Positions 1 to 10,854 of a DNA stretch of 64,000 nt are shown here, in pieces (positions within the stretch are counted from its first letter, which is position 1; each line of letters opens with the position of its first letter). The notes beneath the pieces are model-generated. The model did no database searches, had not been told where the DNA came from, and worked only from the letters and a program-made list of their open reading frames with translations. A program made the translations under genes and the position numbers. This stretch comes from Oegoconia quadripuncta (Eukaryota > Arthropoda > Insecta > Lepidoptera > Autostichidae): contig OX438754.1 in assembly GCA_949316235.1 (NCBI GenBank), forward strand, positions 5,503,501 through 5,567,500. Reading direction: 5' to 3'.

Positions 1-137
1 TAATAAATAAGCCATTTTGCTAAGCAATAAGCACTTCTTTCACGGACAGTGAACCAGACACAATTGAAAACTTTTGTCATAACGTCTATAGGCGTTAACA
101 AAAAGTAGGTATAATTTCCAAATTCCGATCAATTTTA

Positions 138-376
138 TTATAATCTAATACAAATTCCTTTCTCAAGCTTAAATTTCGGTGGCTCGTGTATGTGTTTTTC
201 CTTGACACAAATTACATTTCGGTCGAGAGTTGTAATGACACGTACTCTACATCTCCCTTCTTTCACATTATGTGAGCAATGCCAGTTACACGTAGATTTC
301 GATTTTTTATTGCAGTAAAAAATATTTCCTTGATGCAACATCAATTTATTTCCATTGAGGTTACGCACAATTTTTA
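138..376 (-). CDS. mod(mdg4): F1: FLYWCH zinc-finger terminal exon, mod(mdg4)-like
   Basis: Terminal exon of 78 residues, read from the acceptor AG at 377-378 with two bases completing a split codon. It would give the C-terminal FLYWCH finger of a BTB-FLYWCH chromatin protein. The core is W-x-C, a second Cys after eight residues (CSHNVKEGRC), then H-I-H. The C-x8-C spacing is shared only with F2; most other exons have C-x5-C. The end is GICIRL. The TAA stop overlaps an AATAAA hexamer, so cleavage may follow at once. The family call is firm; the locus name is inferred from the array layout. Confidence 0.85.
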
Positions 377-523
377 CTGTAACGTTTAAAATTTAGACAT
401 ATTAAATAATATCGGTAGCTCGATACAGAATAAACCAATTGGTGTTTTACAACCAGAAATACAAAATCAGGTATTACAGGAAATGTAGATAATACAATAC
501 TTATACTAAGGACCGTCCCTTAG
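377..523. other. Intron upstream of F1, no feature seen
   Basis: AT-rich sequence directly upstream of the F1 acceptor (in transcription sense). Nothing is recognised before the MITE that starts at 524. Confidence 0.4.
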
Positions 524-656
524 ATTACGCAAATTCATCGGTATCGTCATCCATTACGTTGACCAATGAGAAACCGTCAAGTTGCCGAACGAGCGATGCG
601 CCAACCAATCACATGTCAGAACGTAACCGATGACGATAACGATGAAATTATGTAAT
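524..656. mobile_element. Short MITE-like inverted-repeat element
   Basis: The ends form imperfect inverted repeats of about 28 bp: the left begins ATTACGCAAATTCATCGG and the right reads back from GATGAAATTATGTAAT with four mismatches. There is no ORF. Size and structure suit a non-autonomous DNA transposon. It sits directly beside a second MITE. Confidence 0.6.
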
Positions 657-660
657 AGAA

Positions 661-777
661 CGCCGTTTTACAGAATGTTACTCAAGCAGAGATCTCCGCT
701 TGAGGACATCAAAAAGGAACAGCTTTATGTAACTTGTATACATATCTACGCTTGGGTAATATTCTGAAATACGGGCC
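661..777. mobile_element. MITE, CAGAATGTT family, copy 1
   Basis: The termini are inverted (CAGAATGTTACTCAAGC at 671; right end ATTCTG near 765) with similar flanking bases. A longer copy of the same element lies at 42025-42171 and shares the internal block AACAGCTTTATGTAA in slightly altered form. It has no coding capacity. Confidence 0.6.
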
Positions 778-994
778 TAGACGATTGACTATTTGTATTC
801 ACTATGATACGTGCCTTGGCAAATAAATAAAAAGAAATTCTAAAAATATCCAAATAAAATTATATTATCATGCCAACACATAATATTTATTGTAATATTG
901 AAATTCCTTCCTTGGTGGCTACATTTTGAAATATTAAAAAAATAGTTATTATTAATTGCATGCACACAAAAAAACTCAATTTCAGTGAAACTAC

Positions 995-1105
995 TAACCA
1001 CTTACGCCAATAACTTCTATTTCAATTACCTAATTATGCCCTATTTTTTCGTTACGGTAAAAAACGCGAAACCAGTTTTAATAAAAAAAAAAAAAAAAAA
1101 AAAAC
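995..1105. repeat. Dispersed repeat with oligo(A) tail
   Basis: The block with GCCAATAACTTCTATTTCA runs into a run of about 24 A. A related block occurs at 21400-21470. The last part (ACGCGAAACCAGTTTTAATAAAA) resembles the tail after the Jockey-like fragment near 4450, so this may be a LINE 3' end. Confidence 0.4.
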
Positions 1106-1338
1106 TCACCTGTATAAATGCCAAAAATTCCAGTGGCACGTGTATATAAAATACAATTAATAGGCCGAAAAAGTGGACCAAACAACCACACGTTTTCGTA
1201 TATTAAGTAAGGAATTAGCATAATTTGTATATTGTTCCTGACGATTTCAGACATTATTTTAACATCTTACTAAATCACTTAAGCATTTATCTATCTTATC
1301 TTAAGATATTTTAATTTTAATCCTTATGATTTTTTGTC

Positions 1339-1577
1339 TTAAAATCTAATACAAATTCCATTGCGGATCACAAATTTCGGTGCCTCATGAATATGTTCTC
1401 CGTTGAAACGGATCACTTCATCGTTGTTATTCGTAGTGATACGTACTTTGCATTTCCCTTTATTTCTATTAAATGAGCAGTACCAGTGCCGCGTGGCTTT
1501 ACTCTGTTGGGTGCAGTTGAAAATATATCCTCGATACAACAGCAATTCACTTCCAGTTGAGTTTCGCACAATTTTTA
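1339..1577 (-). CDS. mod(mdg4): F2: FLYWCH zinc-finger terminal exon
   Basis: Exon of 78 residues from the acceptor AG at 1578-1579 (ttgcAG|TA AAA ATT). It is the closest relative of F1: both start KIVRN, both use C-x8-C (CSFNRNKGKC) before H-I-H, and both end GICIR plus one residue. An acidic asparagine-rich turn (NNNDE) sits between the Cys and His pairs. Zinc ligands are all present. The gap of about 960 bp to F1 holds two MITEs and an A-tailed repeat. It is probably one alternative C-terminus of the same gene. Confidence 0.85.
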
Positions 1578-1878
1578 CTGCAATAAATTAAATTTATGTA
1601 TGTGGATCTTTCCGTGTCGTGTCAGGAAGTCAAAGAAAATACGGAATGTAGAGAAGTGTATGTAGAAAAGACTCCACCGACTCATTTCTAAATTTTATTT
1701 TTTGAATAAAATCTGTTAACTTTAATGTTTTTTTTTTTCGTAAAAGGTACATCCTATATATACACTGCAACGTTTGTCGGGTTTAATTTTGTTAGACATT
1801 ACATATTGATATTTAGTTTCTCAGGTTCGATGTTTATTAATCACATAATAATATAAAAACATAAAACTAGCTCACTGT

Positions 1879-2105
1879 TTAATACAGATTTCCACATCGT
1901 ATTATAAAATTAGGCCGCGCGTGACAGTGTTTCAAATCCATGTGAATAATGTCCTTGTTCTTCAACATTATAAAATGCGCTTTGCAAGTTTTACTGTTTG
2001 TGCATGTCCATCGCTCAGTCTTCGAACCTCGGCTTCTGCCGAAGTAAAACTTATAACCGTCTATTACGGCTAATTGTTTTCCAACAACATTATGTACCCA
2101 CGTGA
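1879..2105 (-). CDS. mod(mdg4): F3: FLYWCH zinc-finger terminal exon
   Basis: Exon of 74 residues from the acceptor AG at 2106-2107 (ttacAG|TC ACG TGG). It begins TWVHNVVGKQLAVIDGY, has C-x5-C (CTNSKTC) and H-C-H. The end RCGNLY is shorter than the usual VYIKI, since the stop comes about three codons early. An open frame continues upstream across the acceptor to an ATG at 2152-2154, but that stretch is hydrophobic AT-rich intron, so the acceptor is the better boundary. Confidence 0.82.
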
Positions 2106-2317
2106 CTGTAAAAAATATAAAAAAATAATGAAAATAACTATTATGCCCAAGCACGGGCGTAGCCAGGTGGAGGTTTTGGTCAAATTCAAAATATTACATT
2201 ATATGCATTAAAATATTACCACACTTATACCACAAATTATTTTTTTTTTATTATTCGCGTGCTTCATCTTCTGATACATCGTCTTTTACCAGTTCATGCG
2301 ATTACACGTGATGAGGA

Positions 2318-2378
2318 TCATCGCAATCCGTAGGATATGCAATCCGTAGGATAATGCATATCCTACGGATTGCGATGA
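2318..2378. repeat. Perfect 23-bp inverted repeat (hairpin)
   Basis: Arms 2318-2340 and 2356-2378 are perfect reverse complements around AATCCGTAGGATA. The 15-base loop holds a third copy of AATCCGTAGGAT. It could fold as a strong stem in either transcript. No function is known. Confidence 0.8.
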
Positions 2379-2488
2379 AAATCGCGCTATTGGAGAGGCA
2401 TATGGGTAAGTGGCAATGAATTTCTAAAGATTGTTGATGATGATAGTAATTCGAAGATTTAAAAAAAAAAACATTACGAAACATTTAC

Positions 2489-2560
2489 ACACAAACATTT
2501 ACCATTCGCGGGATTGGTTTCGCTGATAGGGTCACTATCCACTACACCAATCGGTCGTCG
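2489..2560 (-). mobile_element. tRNA-derived SINE, family A, head fragment
   Basis: Read on the minus strand it has the A-box region of family A (ACCGATTGGTGTAGTGGATAG) and part of the segment before the B box. About 20 bases around the B box are missing and the body is truncated. Confidence 0.65.
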
Positions 2561-2881
2561 ACTATCCACTATACCAATTCACTTGAATTCATCGAAATTG
2601 ATGCGAATGGAGTAGTATATGTTTAAAAAAAGAAACAGAAGATTAATTCTCTAATGCGTTAGTCTTCTGTTTGCTTTTCACGTTTATTTTTTTTCTTTTG
2701 ACATGAATGTCAAATGTCAGTTCATTCATGCACTTCTTTGTCCTTTTATTGTCCTTTCTTGAACCCTCCCGAAACTAAAACATGATGGTAACTCCCGACG
2801 AATCACGACGTAGGTGTATGTTGACGGCATTGTGTCTGTGTGTTTTCAATGTTATTAAACCCGGAGGATACGTCTTAGCCA

Positions 2882-3955
2882 TGTATGATAAATAAATAAA
2901 TATCTTTGCACATACACATAGCGCCATCTAGGTCCACAGTAAGCATCTAGGCTTGTGTTACGGACACAGATGGTTGATAAACTACACAATTTTTTTTTTG
3001 TAAATAAATACATATATACAGGGCGTCCCAAAGTTATGGGACATGAAGGGGAAGTACCTTAAATATCGTAGATAGTGAATTTTGCTCAAAGAAGACTTTA
3101 TGTTATTTTTAAAAGTTAGTAATTCTGCATTCATAGATTTTCTAAAAATTATTTGCTTCGGCTGGGAATCGAACCGACTCAAATGTGAAAAAAAAAACAC
3201 CCTACTTTTATGATGCCAATCGAAAGAATAGCTAAAAAATAATAACTCTGCCTAAGTAACATAGTATTTTAAAAGAAAGGAACAACGTGAAATTAATCAT
3301 TTTAATCAAATAAAAAACATACATGAAACTGCCGTAGTCAATTAAGTAGGTATTTTTTTGTAAATTAATTAATTAAATGCTCAAAATGTGATCCCTCTTG
3401 TTATCATTTCATCTACACGTGCACTTATAATAAGGAAAACTATGTTAGTACCTATTTTATGAAGTGGGTACTTATTTACGAATAATCAATGCTATCTTTG
3501 GAATGATAATATCGCTACTTTTCGAACGTCGTCGGCAATAAATAACTTTCTTGAAATTTGACTCAATCATTTTATGTTGTTCCTTTCTTTTAAAATACTA
3601 TGTTACTTAGGCAGAGTTATTATTTTTTAGCTATTCTTTCGATTGGCATCATAAAAGTAGGGTGTTTTTTTTTTCACATTTAAGTCGGTTCGATTCCCAG
3701 CCGAAGCAAGTAATTTTTAGAAAATCTATGAATGCAGAATTACTAACTTTTAAAAATAACATAAAGTCTTCTTTGAGCAAAATTCACTATCTACAATATT
3801 TAAGGTACTTCCCCTTCATGTCCCATAACTTTGGGACGCCCTGTATACATGAAAAACACCCATAACTCGGGAACACATGTCTGTATTTATCATACAAACA
3901 TGCCCACTAGTTTCGGTATAGTGGTCAATGTTTCTAACCACTACACCAAACAGTG
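2882..3955 (-). mobile_element. SINE family B, interrupted by a DNA element
   Basis: The tail part (2882-3014, ...GCGCCATCTAGGTCCACAG...) and the body/head part (3848-3955) belong to one tRNA-derived SINE. They are separated by the long-TIR element at 3017-3845. Compared with the uninterrupted copy at 17393-17430, the break falls exactly at a TATA target. Confidence 0.75.
3017..3845. mobile_element. Long-TIR DNA transposon derivative, copy 1
   Basis: This 829-bp element begins TACAGGGCGTCCCAAAG and ends in its reverse complement. The terminal inverted repeats are about 270 bp each and nearly identical. TATA flanks both sides (3015-3018 and 3844-3847), a probable target duplication. The interior of about 290 bp has no ORF. 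The two mirrored open frames in the arms are simply the same repeat read twice and are not genes. Superfamily is not assigned. Confidence 0.8.
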
Positions 3956-4149
3956 GTTATGATGGAAATCGGTTAAGCGATTACATAGATATTTAGCTTT
4001 CAACAATATCTTTTGGTATAGTATACCTGGACGACATAATATTTGTTCCATCAATGTTGTCGAGAGTTTTCTAACTTTTTAATTTATTCACATTGCATAA
4101 TCTTCTTTGTAATCGACCACTGTAAATATTAATTGATATTTTCGGTATC

Positions 4150-4480
4150 CTTATCATAGTTATTAGGATCTAATTAGCGTGAATGAAATAGGTTTAAATT
4201 TGTAAGTTCATTTGTGTTTCCATACAAAAACCATCCATATGTTGTCAACATACCGAACATCCGCACTAAGCTCTTTGCTTCATCATTTATAATGCGGACT
4301 GCTAAGGTATGGAACTCACTGCCCGCGTCGGTTTTTCCCGACACTTACAACCTTGGAATCTTCAAGTCTAGAGTGAATAGGCATTTACTGGGTGCGCGTG
4401 ATACATCTTCGGCTACATCGTCACTTTCCATCAGGTGAGATTGTAGTCAAACGCGATACCAGCTTTTAATAAAAAAAAAA
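4150..4480 (+). pseudogene. Jockey-like LINE 3' end
   Basis: The frame at 4214-4438 encodes AKVWNSLPASVFPDTYNLGI, the typical C-terminal tail of insect Jockey-clade non-LTR retrotransposons. It is followed by a short 3' UTR and an A-rich tail. It is 5'-truncated, as usual for such copies. Confidence 0.7.
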
Positions 4481-5392
4481 AAAATGTCGAAAAAATTATA
4501 ATAATAAAATATTTCTTTTGACACATCACTATTAAATTGCTGGGTGGGAGAAAAAAATCTGGTTTAAATTCAAGTGTTATACAATATTATTTATTTATTG
4601 AATTTATTTATGTATAACAGGGGCTATAGCCGGATATTCAGGACTAGAGTAACACTACAAGTTATTCAGGATGAGATTAATAGAAATTCCAGGTATTCAG
4701 TACGTAAGGGGCCTATCACCAACTTTCTGTATACATTCTGTAACCTGTTACCCGGTATTAAGGTACCAGGCCTGCTGTCATTAATGTGATATTAATTGCT
4801 ACTGAGATTTACAATTATTATTATCTATTGTACTTTAGTAAGTAGTAAATATTGATTAAACGTACGAGGATGTATATCTACTATAGATGGCCGAATTAAC
4901 TAATTAAACAATAATTCATTCAAATGTACAGTCGGACGCATGTCAGTCGTAACACTTCATATGAAACAATCGGCGCCTTGTATGGGAGCACTACCATACG
5001 GTAGCTCAGCTTAGTTAATCTAGACTCGCGGTCGACTGTACAAGTTACAAAACGGTCAATTTCCTTTTCTTTCTGTAAATTAACATTTATGTTCAATATT
5101 TTACAGATTTCTAAAAGTGGACTGTTACCAATCAAATAATGTGAATTTATCGTTTAGTTAAGACTTTGTCAATTTGGATAAAAGTATTTAAACTCGAGAT
5201 TCGCTAAAAAAAATAAAGTCACTAGTGACGGAGTAGCAGTCCATAGTCAGTCATTGTGTTATGCGAACATCAGATAAACTGCTATATATAATATGAAAAT
5301 ATCGGAGAGTAAGTATTTATACCGGATTTATTAATGTTCAAAACACCTTGATAACTGCATAGTAAATGAGAGACCCTTATCAGACACTCGCT
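4480..5392. other. Repeat-free AT-rich gap
   Basis: No gene or clear repeat is recognised. Short open frames here lack any family signature. Confidence 0.3.
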
Positions 5393-5625
5393 TTAAATTT
5401 TAATATAGATTCCATTCCGGATTACATATGTGGGCCGCTGGTGAGAGTGTTGTAAAAACTGACGAAGCAATTTTGTCTTGTCCTTGGTCATTGTGAAATT
5501 CGCCTTGCAAATATGTCTATTAGTGCACGACCATCGGGAAGCCGTCTTATAGTGATCTGAACAGTAAAACGTATATCCATCGATGATAGCTGTTTCCCTG
5601 CCAGCTTTGTTACGAACAACAGTCA
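5393..5625 (-). CDS. mod(mdg4): F4: FLYWCH zinc-finger terminal exon
   Basis: Exon of 76 residues from the acceptor AG at 5626-5627 (ttcacAG|TG ACT GTT). It starts TVVRNKAGRETAIIDGYTFYC. The finger is W-S-C-x5-C and H-S-H, with one extra residue before the His pair (TKLLRQFLQHSH). F5 is its nearest relative: both share FYCSDxYK after the FLYWCH tyrosine. The AG is preceded by only a weak pyrimidine tract (TTGTTCAC). Confidence 0.87.
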
Positions 5626-6122
5626 CTGTGAACAAATGGACAAATTGAGGAATTCGTGTGTACCCTTTGTTTGACTAAGTAGAAAAAATTCATGCCCAAT
5701 GCAATCTATTTACATACATTACTGATAAAAAATGTCTTGTTAGTAATTACTGAATCCATAGTTAAAATAGTGATGGAGGAGTAAATTTACTACTAAATAC
5801 AAAAACAATCCGAAAGACCAATAATAAAGTTACTAGCAGAAAGTAAATTTCCTTAATTGATACCAAATAAGTGTAATGATTAAGAAATTAAAAATGGTTC
5901 TTGATCAAATTTTCTTTCATCTATTGGGGGAAAAAAATGCAACATTAAACTTGAGTCAGACGGGCTTTAATTTCTTTTCCTTCCCCTTAATAGGTAGAAT
6001 ACTGTAATGTCGTAGGGTAAGGTAAAGTGGTAAAACTGTAACAATAAAAAAAAACAAATATATATTACCTTCTACGAAAATTGGGTGTTTTAATATTACG
6101 AAACAGATATTTAATTCACCCT

Positions 6123-6352
6123 TTAAATTCTAATAATGATTCCATTTCGGATTACATAATTAGGCCGGTCGTGAGGGTGTATTAGTAAATGGCGAATTAA
6201 TGTCTTATCTTTCGCCATTATGAAATTTGCCTTGCAAACACGTCGGCAAGTGCACAGCCATCGGTCGGAATTCTTGTAGCGGTCCGAACAGTAAAACGTG
6301 TATCCATCTATGATCACTACTTCCTTGCCAGACGTGTTACGAATAAAAGTTA
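6123..6352 (-). CDS. mod(mdg4): F5: FLYWCH zinc-finger terminal exon
   Basis: Exon of 75 residues from the acceptor AG at 6353-6354. It begins TFIRNTSGKEVVIIDGYTFYC and ends NGIIIRI. The Cys pair is C-T-C-R-R-V-C, so an extra Cys lies inside the loop; the His pair is H-P-H. It pairs with F4, 0.7 kb away, as a tandem duplicate. Confidence 0.88.
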
Positions 6353-6590
6353 CTGTGAACAAACAAACAATACCAGATATAGCTTAGTCATACATAGACA
6401 ACACTGAAACATTTGCAAAATTATTATTCGTTTTTGTTACTGGCTACTGTTAGTGGCTACAAACGATGATAACAGTATGAGTGTAATGAAAGATAAATTG
6501 AATTTTCATAATATAATATAGAAAACATATAACTCTTGAATTTAACCATAAATCACAGCAAACACGCTACTGTCTAATTTGTAGCAACAT

Positions 6591-7019
6591 ATATTGGGTC
6601 TTTACCTATGAAATTGGAGTTTTTTTTCTTCGTTAATCATATGTACCTATTCCTGCGATTTTCAAAGCTATATCCAAATTTGTTTTTTATTTGGAAAATG
6701 GAATATTATTTCAAGGTTTCACATGAAGTATTTTTTAATTTCTGAGCTAAATCACATAATAAAAAAAATTTGAACAGAGCTCTTTTCATGTGCTTCCCAT
6801 AATCACTTCTTAGATTCGCTGAAACTTTTATAAAGCGGTTACTTTTAAAAATTAACGCTGCATATACTTAACTTAATGTTATCCGATAATACACACAAAG
6901 TTTAGCTAAATTTGGATTTGCCGTTCCCAAAAAAAAATCAAAAATGTTTGTATGGAGAAAACAGTCTTAATGAAATTCTTCATACAAAACGCCAATTTCA
7001 TAGGTAAGAACCTAATATT
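6591..7019. mobile_element. MITE with ATTGGGTCTTTACC ends, copy 1
   Basis: The ends are inverted repeats of about 30 bp (left ATTGGGTCTTTACCTATGAA; right GGTAAGAACCTAAT on the same strand). A second copy of the whole element lies in reverse orientation at 37294-37652 with long near-identical stretches. Copy 1 ends only about 55 bp 3' of the F6 stop codon, so it would fall in the F6 transcript's 3' region. It has no ORF. Confidence 0.7.
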
Positions 7020-7074
7020 TCGAACTCGAGATTTTCGAAGCTTCATGATATACCTACGACATTTTAGTCATCGT

Positions 7075-7304
7075 TCAAACTTTAACATAAATTCCATTTC
7101 GGATTATGAAATTTGGCCGTGGATGAGAGTGTTCCAAGTTACTGCGTACAATTTTTTTATCCTTTGTCATCGTAACGTTTGCTTTGCAAATATTGTTGTT
7201 TGTGCATTGCCATCGATCAGTCTTTCTATTTTGTACAGCACGGTAAAACTTAAACCCATTTATTAACACTACTTCTTTGCCAGCTTGGCTGATCGCATAA
7301 GTTA
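7075..7304 (-). CDS. mod(mdg4): F6: FLYWCH zinc-finger terminal exon
   Basis: Exon of 75 residues from the acceptor AG at 7305-7306 (gcAG|TA ACT TAT). It starts TYAISQAGKEVVLINGFKFY, lacks the Cys that often follows YTFY, and keeps C-x5-C (CTNNNIC) and H-S-H. A degenerate copy of this exon lies 0.5 kb upstream at 7825-8025. Confidence 0.88.
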
Positions 7305-7824
7305 CTGCGGAAAAACAAACAAACAAATAAAATCAATTAAAATGTTAGTAAGTGGATACTCGATTTTCTGCTGTACCAAGGCTACTACAACGTGACATTC
7401 TATCAAAACTTAAGAGATGAGTAAATTTGTGGGACATGTTTGGTCCAAGGTCGCATATCTATCTCGACGAAAATATGTCTGCGAAATTCTTTAATTTCAT
7501 AGGCTCTATCACTTGAGTAGTAAGTTGTGCTATATTGATATAGCAATTACAAGGAAAGAATATTCTGCAGGCAATTTTAGATATAAATTCAAGGAGAATT
7601 GAACTTCCAACTCCGTGTGACTACTTTAACAATTTAAGGAGTTGTTAAAAGCCTTCAGATACATCGTCATTAACCTGTTTCCATTCACTGCTGAATATAA
7701 ACCAAGATATACATGCAAGGTAAGAAAGAAAACAATCATAATAACAAAGTTCAGATGGTTATTTATTTATGTAACAAATTATATATATAAGAATATAGAT
7801 ATCTAATTAACTAGTTGAAATAAT

Positions 7825-8025
7825 GTAAACTTAAGGATTGTTATAGATGAATGTTCTTATTTTCTGCGAACAAATGTCTTATTCTTAGTCATTGTAATAT
7901 TTGCCTTGGAAATATTGTTGTTTGTTCCTTGCTATCAGTCAGTCCTTGTGTTCTAAACATCACGGAAAAACTTAAATCCATTTATAAAACCACTTCTTTA
8001 TCAGCTTGAATGACCTCACAGGCTA
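7825..8025 (-). pseudogene. FLYWCH pseudo-exon, copy of F6
   Basis: Clear similarity to F6 runs from a kept acceptor AG (8026-8027). The frame opens ACEVIQADKEVVL and then stops, because one base is missing from the stretch that encodes LINGF in F6. The second half is more decayed, and the C-terminal codons are hard to follow. No intact finger can be made. It is most simply a dead duplicate. Confidence 0.8.
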
Positions 8026-8266
8026 CTGAAGAAAAATAGCAACAAATAATATCACAATTAAAGATTATTAGTAATTTATTATATAGCAATACGATGAGAA
8101 AGGGACTTCAGGGATTGAGCAGATCATGGTCCATGAAAGAAAAGATTCTGTTCAACTTCATTAAATTATAATACTTTAAAAATTTAAATAATCTTCATAG
8201 CTGAAGATTATAAACGTGTAATTAAAATAACTATAACATTTGGTTTTAACGCATTGTAAACATCTA

Positions 8267-8625
8267 AAAATATTATAGACGTTTGTTTATATTAAACACG
8301 ATAATATCTAAGATATTGACATTGACTAAAATAAACATATATACAAACATAATGTCACGACCTTTATCACAAATGGGTTGGCCACAAATATTATAGACGT
8401 TTGTTTATATTAAACACACCAATATCTAAGATATGGATATTGACTAAAAAAAATATACTATATACAAACATAATGTCACGACCTTTATCAAAAATGGGTT
8501 GGCCACAAATATTATAGACGTTTGTTTATATTAAACACACCAATATCTAAAATATGGATATTGACTAAAATAAATATATATACAAACATAATGTCACGAC
8601 GTTTATCACAAATGGGGTGGTCAGA
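8267..8625. repeat. Three-copy tandem repeat, unit about 120 bp
   Basis: Units start at 8267, 8386 and 8507 with AATATTATAGACGTTTGTTT and end near ATGTCACGAC. They are almost identical. The last part resembles a block near 35715-35755 (TCACGACTTTTATCCCAAAT), so the unit may come from a dispersed element. Confidence 0.8.
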
Positions 8626-8948
8626 GGTATCCAAAATATTACTGATTGATATTCCAAACAATAAAAACCTTGAAACAACATCTATGGTTCACCTATCGAA
8701 ATATACAGAACAGTTACTAAATTTTCCATTGTTTCTCTTATTTTACTTTTAGCAGTCTTTGCTTCTCCTTGTTTATTTGTTTCTAAACGGTTTATAGCAC
8801 AAAATAATACATACTTTTATATAGGTACAGAGTTTTGAGTACTTTCATTCTTCGTTTCATTAATCATCTCTCAGTTCATTTAATCTTCTATTTTAATTCT
8901 TCAATTTTAATTCTCCTCTAACGCCATAAATATTATTATGAAACAATT

Positions 8949-9178
8949 TTAAAGCTTATAATACAATCCATCACGAATAACGTACTTTGGCGGCGGGTGG
9001 GTATGTTCGTGATTAGTTCGAATAAGAATATTGTCCGTTGATATAATAATCGATGCTTTGCATATATTGTGATTTGAACATAACCAGCGGGAAGTGTTTT
9101 TGTAACGACCATGGAGGTTAAATTTATAACCCCTATATATTACTATCTCCTGGCCAGCATAATTGCGCGTTAACAGCA
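8949..9178 (-). CDS. mod(mdg4): F7: FLYWCH zinc-finger terminal exon
   Basis: Exon of 75 residues from the acceptor AG at 9179-9180 (ttttcAG|TG CTG TTA). It reads LLTRNYAGQEIVIYRGYKFN and has C-x5-C (CSNHNIC), H-T-H and the end DGLYYKL. It has no close twin: CxNHNIC is shared with F8 and F9, the rest sits between the F4-F6 and F8-F10 groups. Confidence 0.87.
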
Positions 9179-9960
9179 CTGAAAATAAAAAAGAAAATAT
9201 TTACATAGAATTTAAAACATATAAAAGCAAAAAAATAAATGACAAATCGAATTACAAGGCTTTACGGCTGAAAATATTTTAAGTAACAAGTCTTACTCGA
9301 AATAGCCACGCTCAAAGTAAAAACAGCATAGGTAAGCACCTATTATAATAACATCATTACACTGAACTAGCAATTACCAAACTGAAAGAATTAAAAATTA
9401 ATTTATCAAAGAATTTAAAAAAAAAACACTGTTTACCAAAAATCTAACATACCTATAATGAATCTTGTACCTAATTATTTACTAAATAATTGTAGCTGTA
9501 ATGAAGCTAAATGTAGCTGGGTTGAAGCAAAATGAGGCTGACTTGAAGCAAATCTATAGGAGCCAGCTGGATTCACGGTATCATTAATAAAACATTGTAT
9601 AAATGATAATAAAATATATACAATAAAATATAATAAAAAATGTATTGCCTTTTTGTACAATAAAGCGTTTACAAACAAACAAACAAACAAACAAAACAAA
9701 TGGCGGCGATGATAACAATGTTATAGGTAGAAAAGGAATGAAAACTACTCTCCTCTTAGCAGTTAGTTCTAATCATGCGCATGTGACACGTGCGTATGTG
9801 TACGACTTATCACCGCACCAAATACCTTTGCTTCAGTTATGTCCAATCGGAGCATTATAGACCTAAACACCACCGACATATAACTACCTATAGATGTATA
9901 GGTAGTAATACATTGAAAATTATTAAAAACCTTATAATAAACAACGGTGGTTTCGTTAGA
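9179..9960. other. Inter-exon stretch, simple repeat only
   Basis: AT-rich. A short (CAAA)n run lies at 9669-9697. No gene or family repeat is recognised. Confidence 0.3.
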
Positions 9961-9984
9961 TTGACTGAACGATAATGATGTGAA

Positions 9985-10120
9985 TGAGCCCGCGCACCGC
10001 TGGAGCGTGTATCATGGCGGTGGTGTGAGGCGGCTTACTATTGGTTGTATGCGAGGCACATGTAGGCGACTCATTCAATCGAGAGTAGGTAGGAGGGCGA
10101 AGGTTGGGAAAAAGGATACC
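9985..10120. promoter_or_regulatory. GC-rich block, possible internal promoter
   Basis: A GC-rich island of about 135 bp (GCCCGCGCACCGCTGGAGCG...) with an inverted CCAAT (CTATTGGTTG) stands out in AT-rich surroundings, upstream of no exon nearer than F7 (0.8 kb) on the minus strand. Internal promoters are known in Drosophila mod(mdg4); the role here is only a guess. Confidence 0.2.
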
Positions 10121-10416
10121 TAAACATTGTTACCATGTGAAATATTAAAGACAAGAAATGCATTAGAAATAATTTAATAACAGATCTAATTAGGCTGAAA
10201 ACTAAATCAACGGTTAATATCAATGAGCTGAATGCTACTAATAATGAGTTGGGTGCAGCAACTAAAATACTTTCATGATTAATGCTTTCAATTAGCCTAC
10301 GATACCTTCAAGAAATATGTAGTGGTAGAAATTACAATTGAGAATATAACCATACAAATAAAATTAAGAGGAAGGTGTTTAAAAAATAATTTTTAGATCA
10401 AATCACGAGAAACCAT

Positions 10417-10655
10417 TTACAAGTTTATTTTAACGATCACTCCGTTGCGAATCAAATGTTTAGGTTTCGGATGTGTGTGTGTCTCGTTATTTGTGCGTAT
10501 CAACCTTTTGTCCTTGGATAAAATGATAATCACTCTGCATATATTGTGATTGGAGCATTCCCAGCGGTCGTGGTAATTACCACAGCTTTTGCGGCAAAAT
10601 GTGTATCCGTTAAACCAAACCACTTCACCGCCACGTTGGTTGCGAAGACAATGCA
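10417..10655 (-). CDS. mod(mdg4): F8: FLYWCH zinc-finger terminal exon
   Basis: Exon of 78 residues from the acceptor AG at 10656-10657 (caAC|AG then TG CAT TGT). It starts HCLRNQRGGEVVWFNGYTFC. Cys pair C-x5-C (CSNHNIC), then THTH, so the second pair is T-H-T-H. The tail VIVKINL is two residues longer than usual. It groups with F9 and F10, which share the CLR/LCR start and the NNxTHTH or NHTH run. Confidence 0.87.
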
Positions 10656-10729
10656 CTGTTGAACAAAAAACCGTAACCAGGTATAAAATTTTGGACAGGT
10701 ATATTCATTGCGTAGGTATAGTTTGTATT

Positions 10730-10850
10730 ATTATATCAACCATCTGGTATCCACAACACAAGCATATAGTTGCTTACTGTGGAACTAGATGGCGCTGTGT
10801 GTATGTCTAAGGATATTTACTTATTTATTTATTATTTATTATTTTGAATT
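10730..10850 (+). mobile_element. SINE family B, tail fragment
   Basis: It matches the 3' part of family B (CCATCTGGTATCCACAACAC... GTGGAACTAGATGGCGC) and ends in a TTTATT-rich tail. The tRNA-like head is absent. Confidence 0.7.
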
Positions 10851-10854
10851 ATAT

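Noticed and set aside
8267..8625. CRISPR-like array
   Set aside because: Units of 120 bp are contiguous without unique spacers, and the DNA is eukaryotic.
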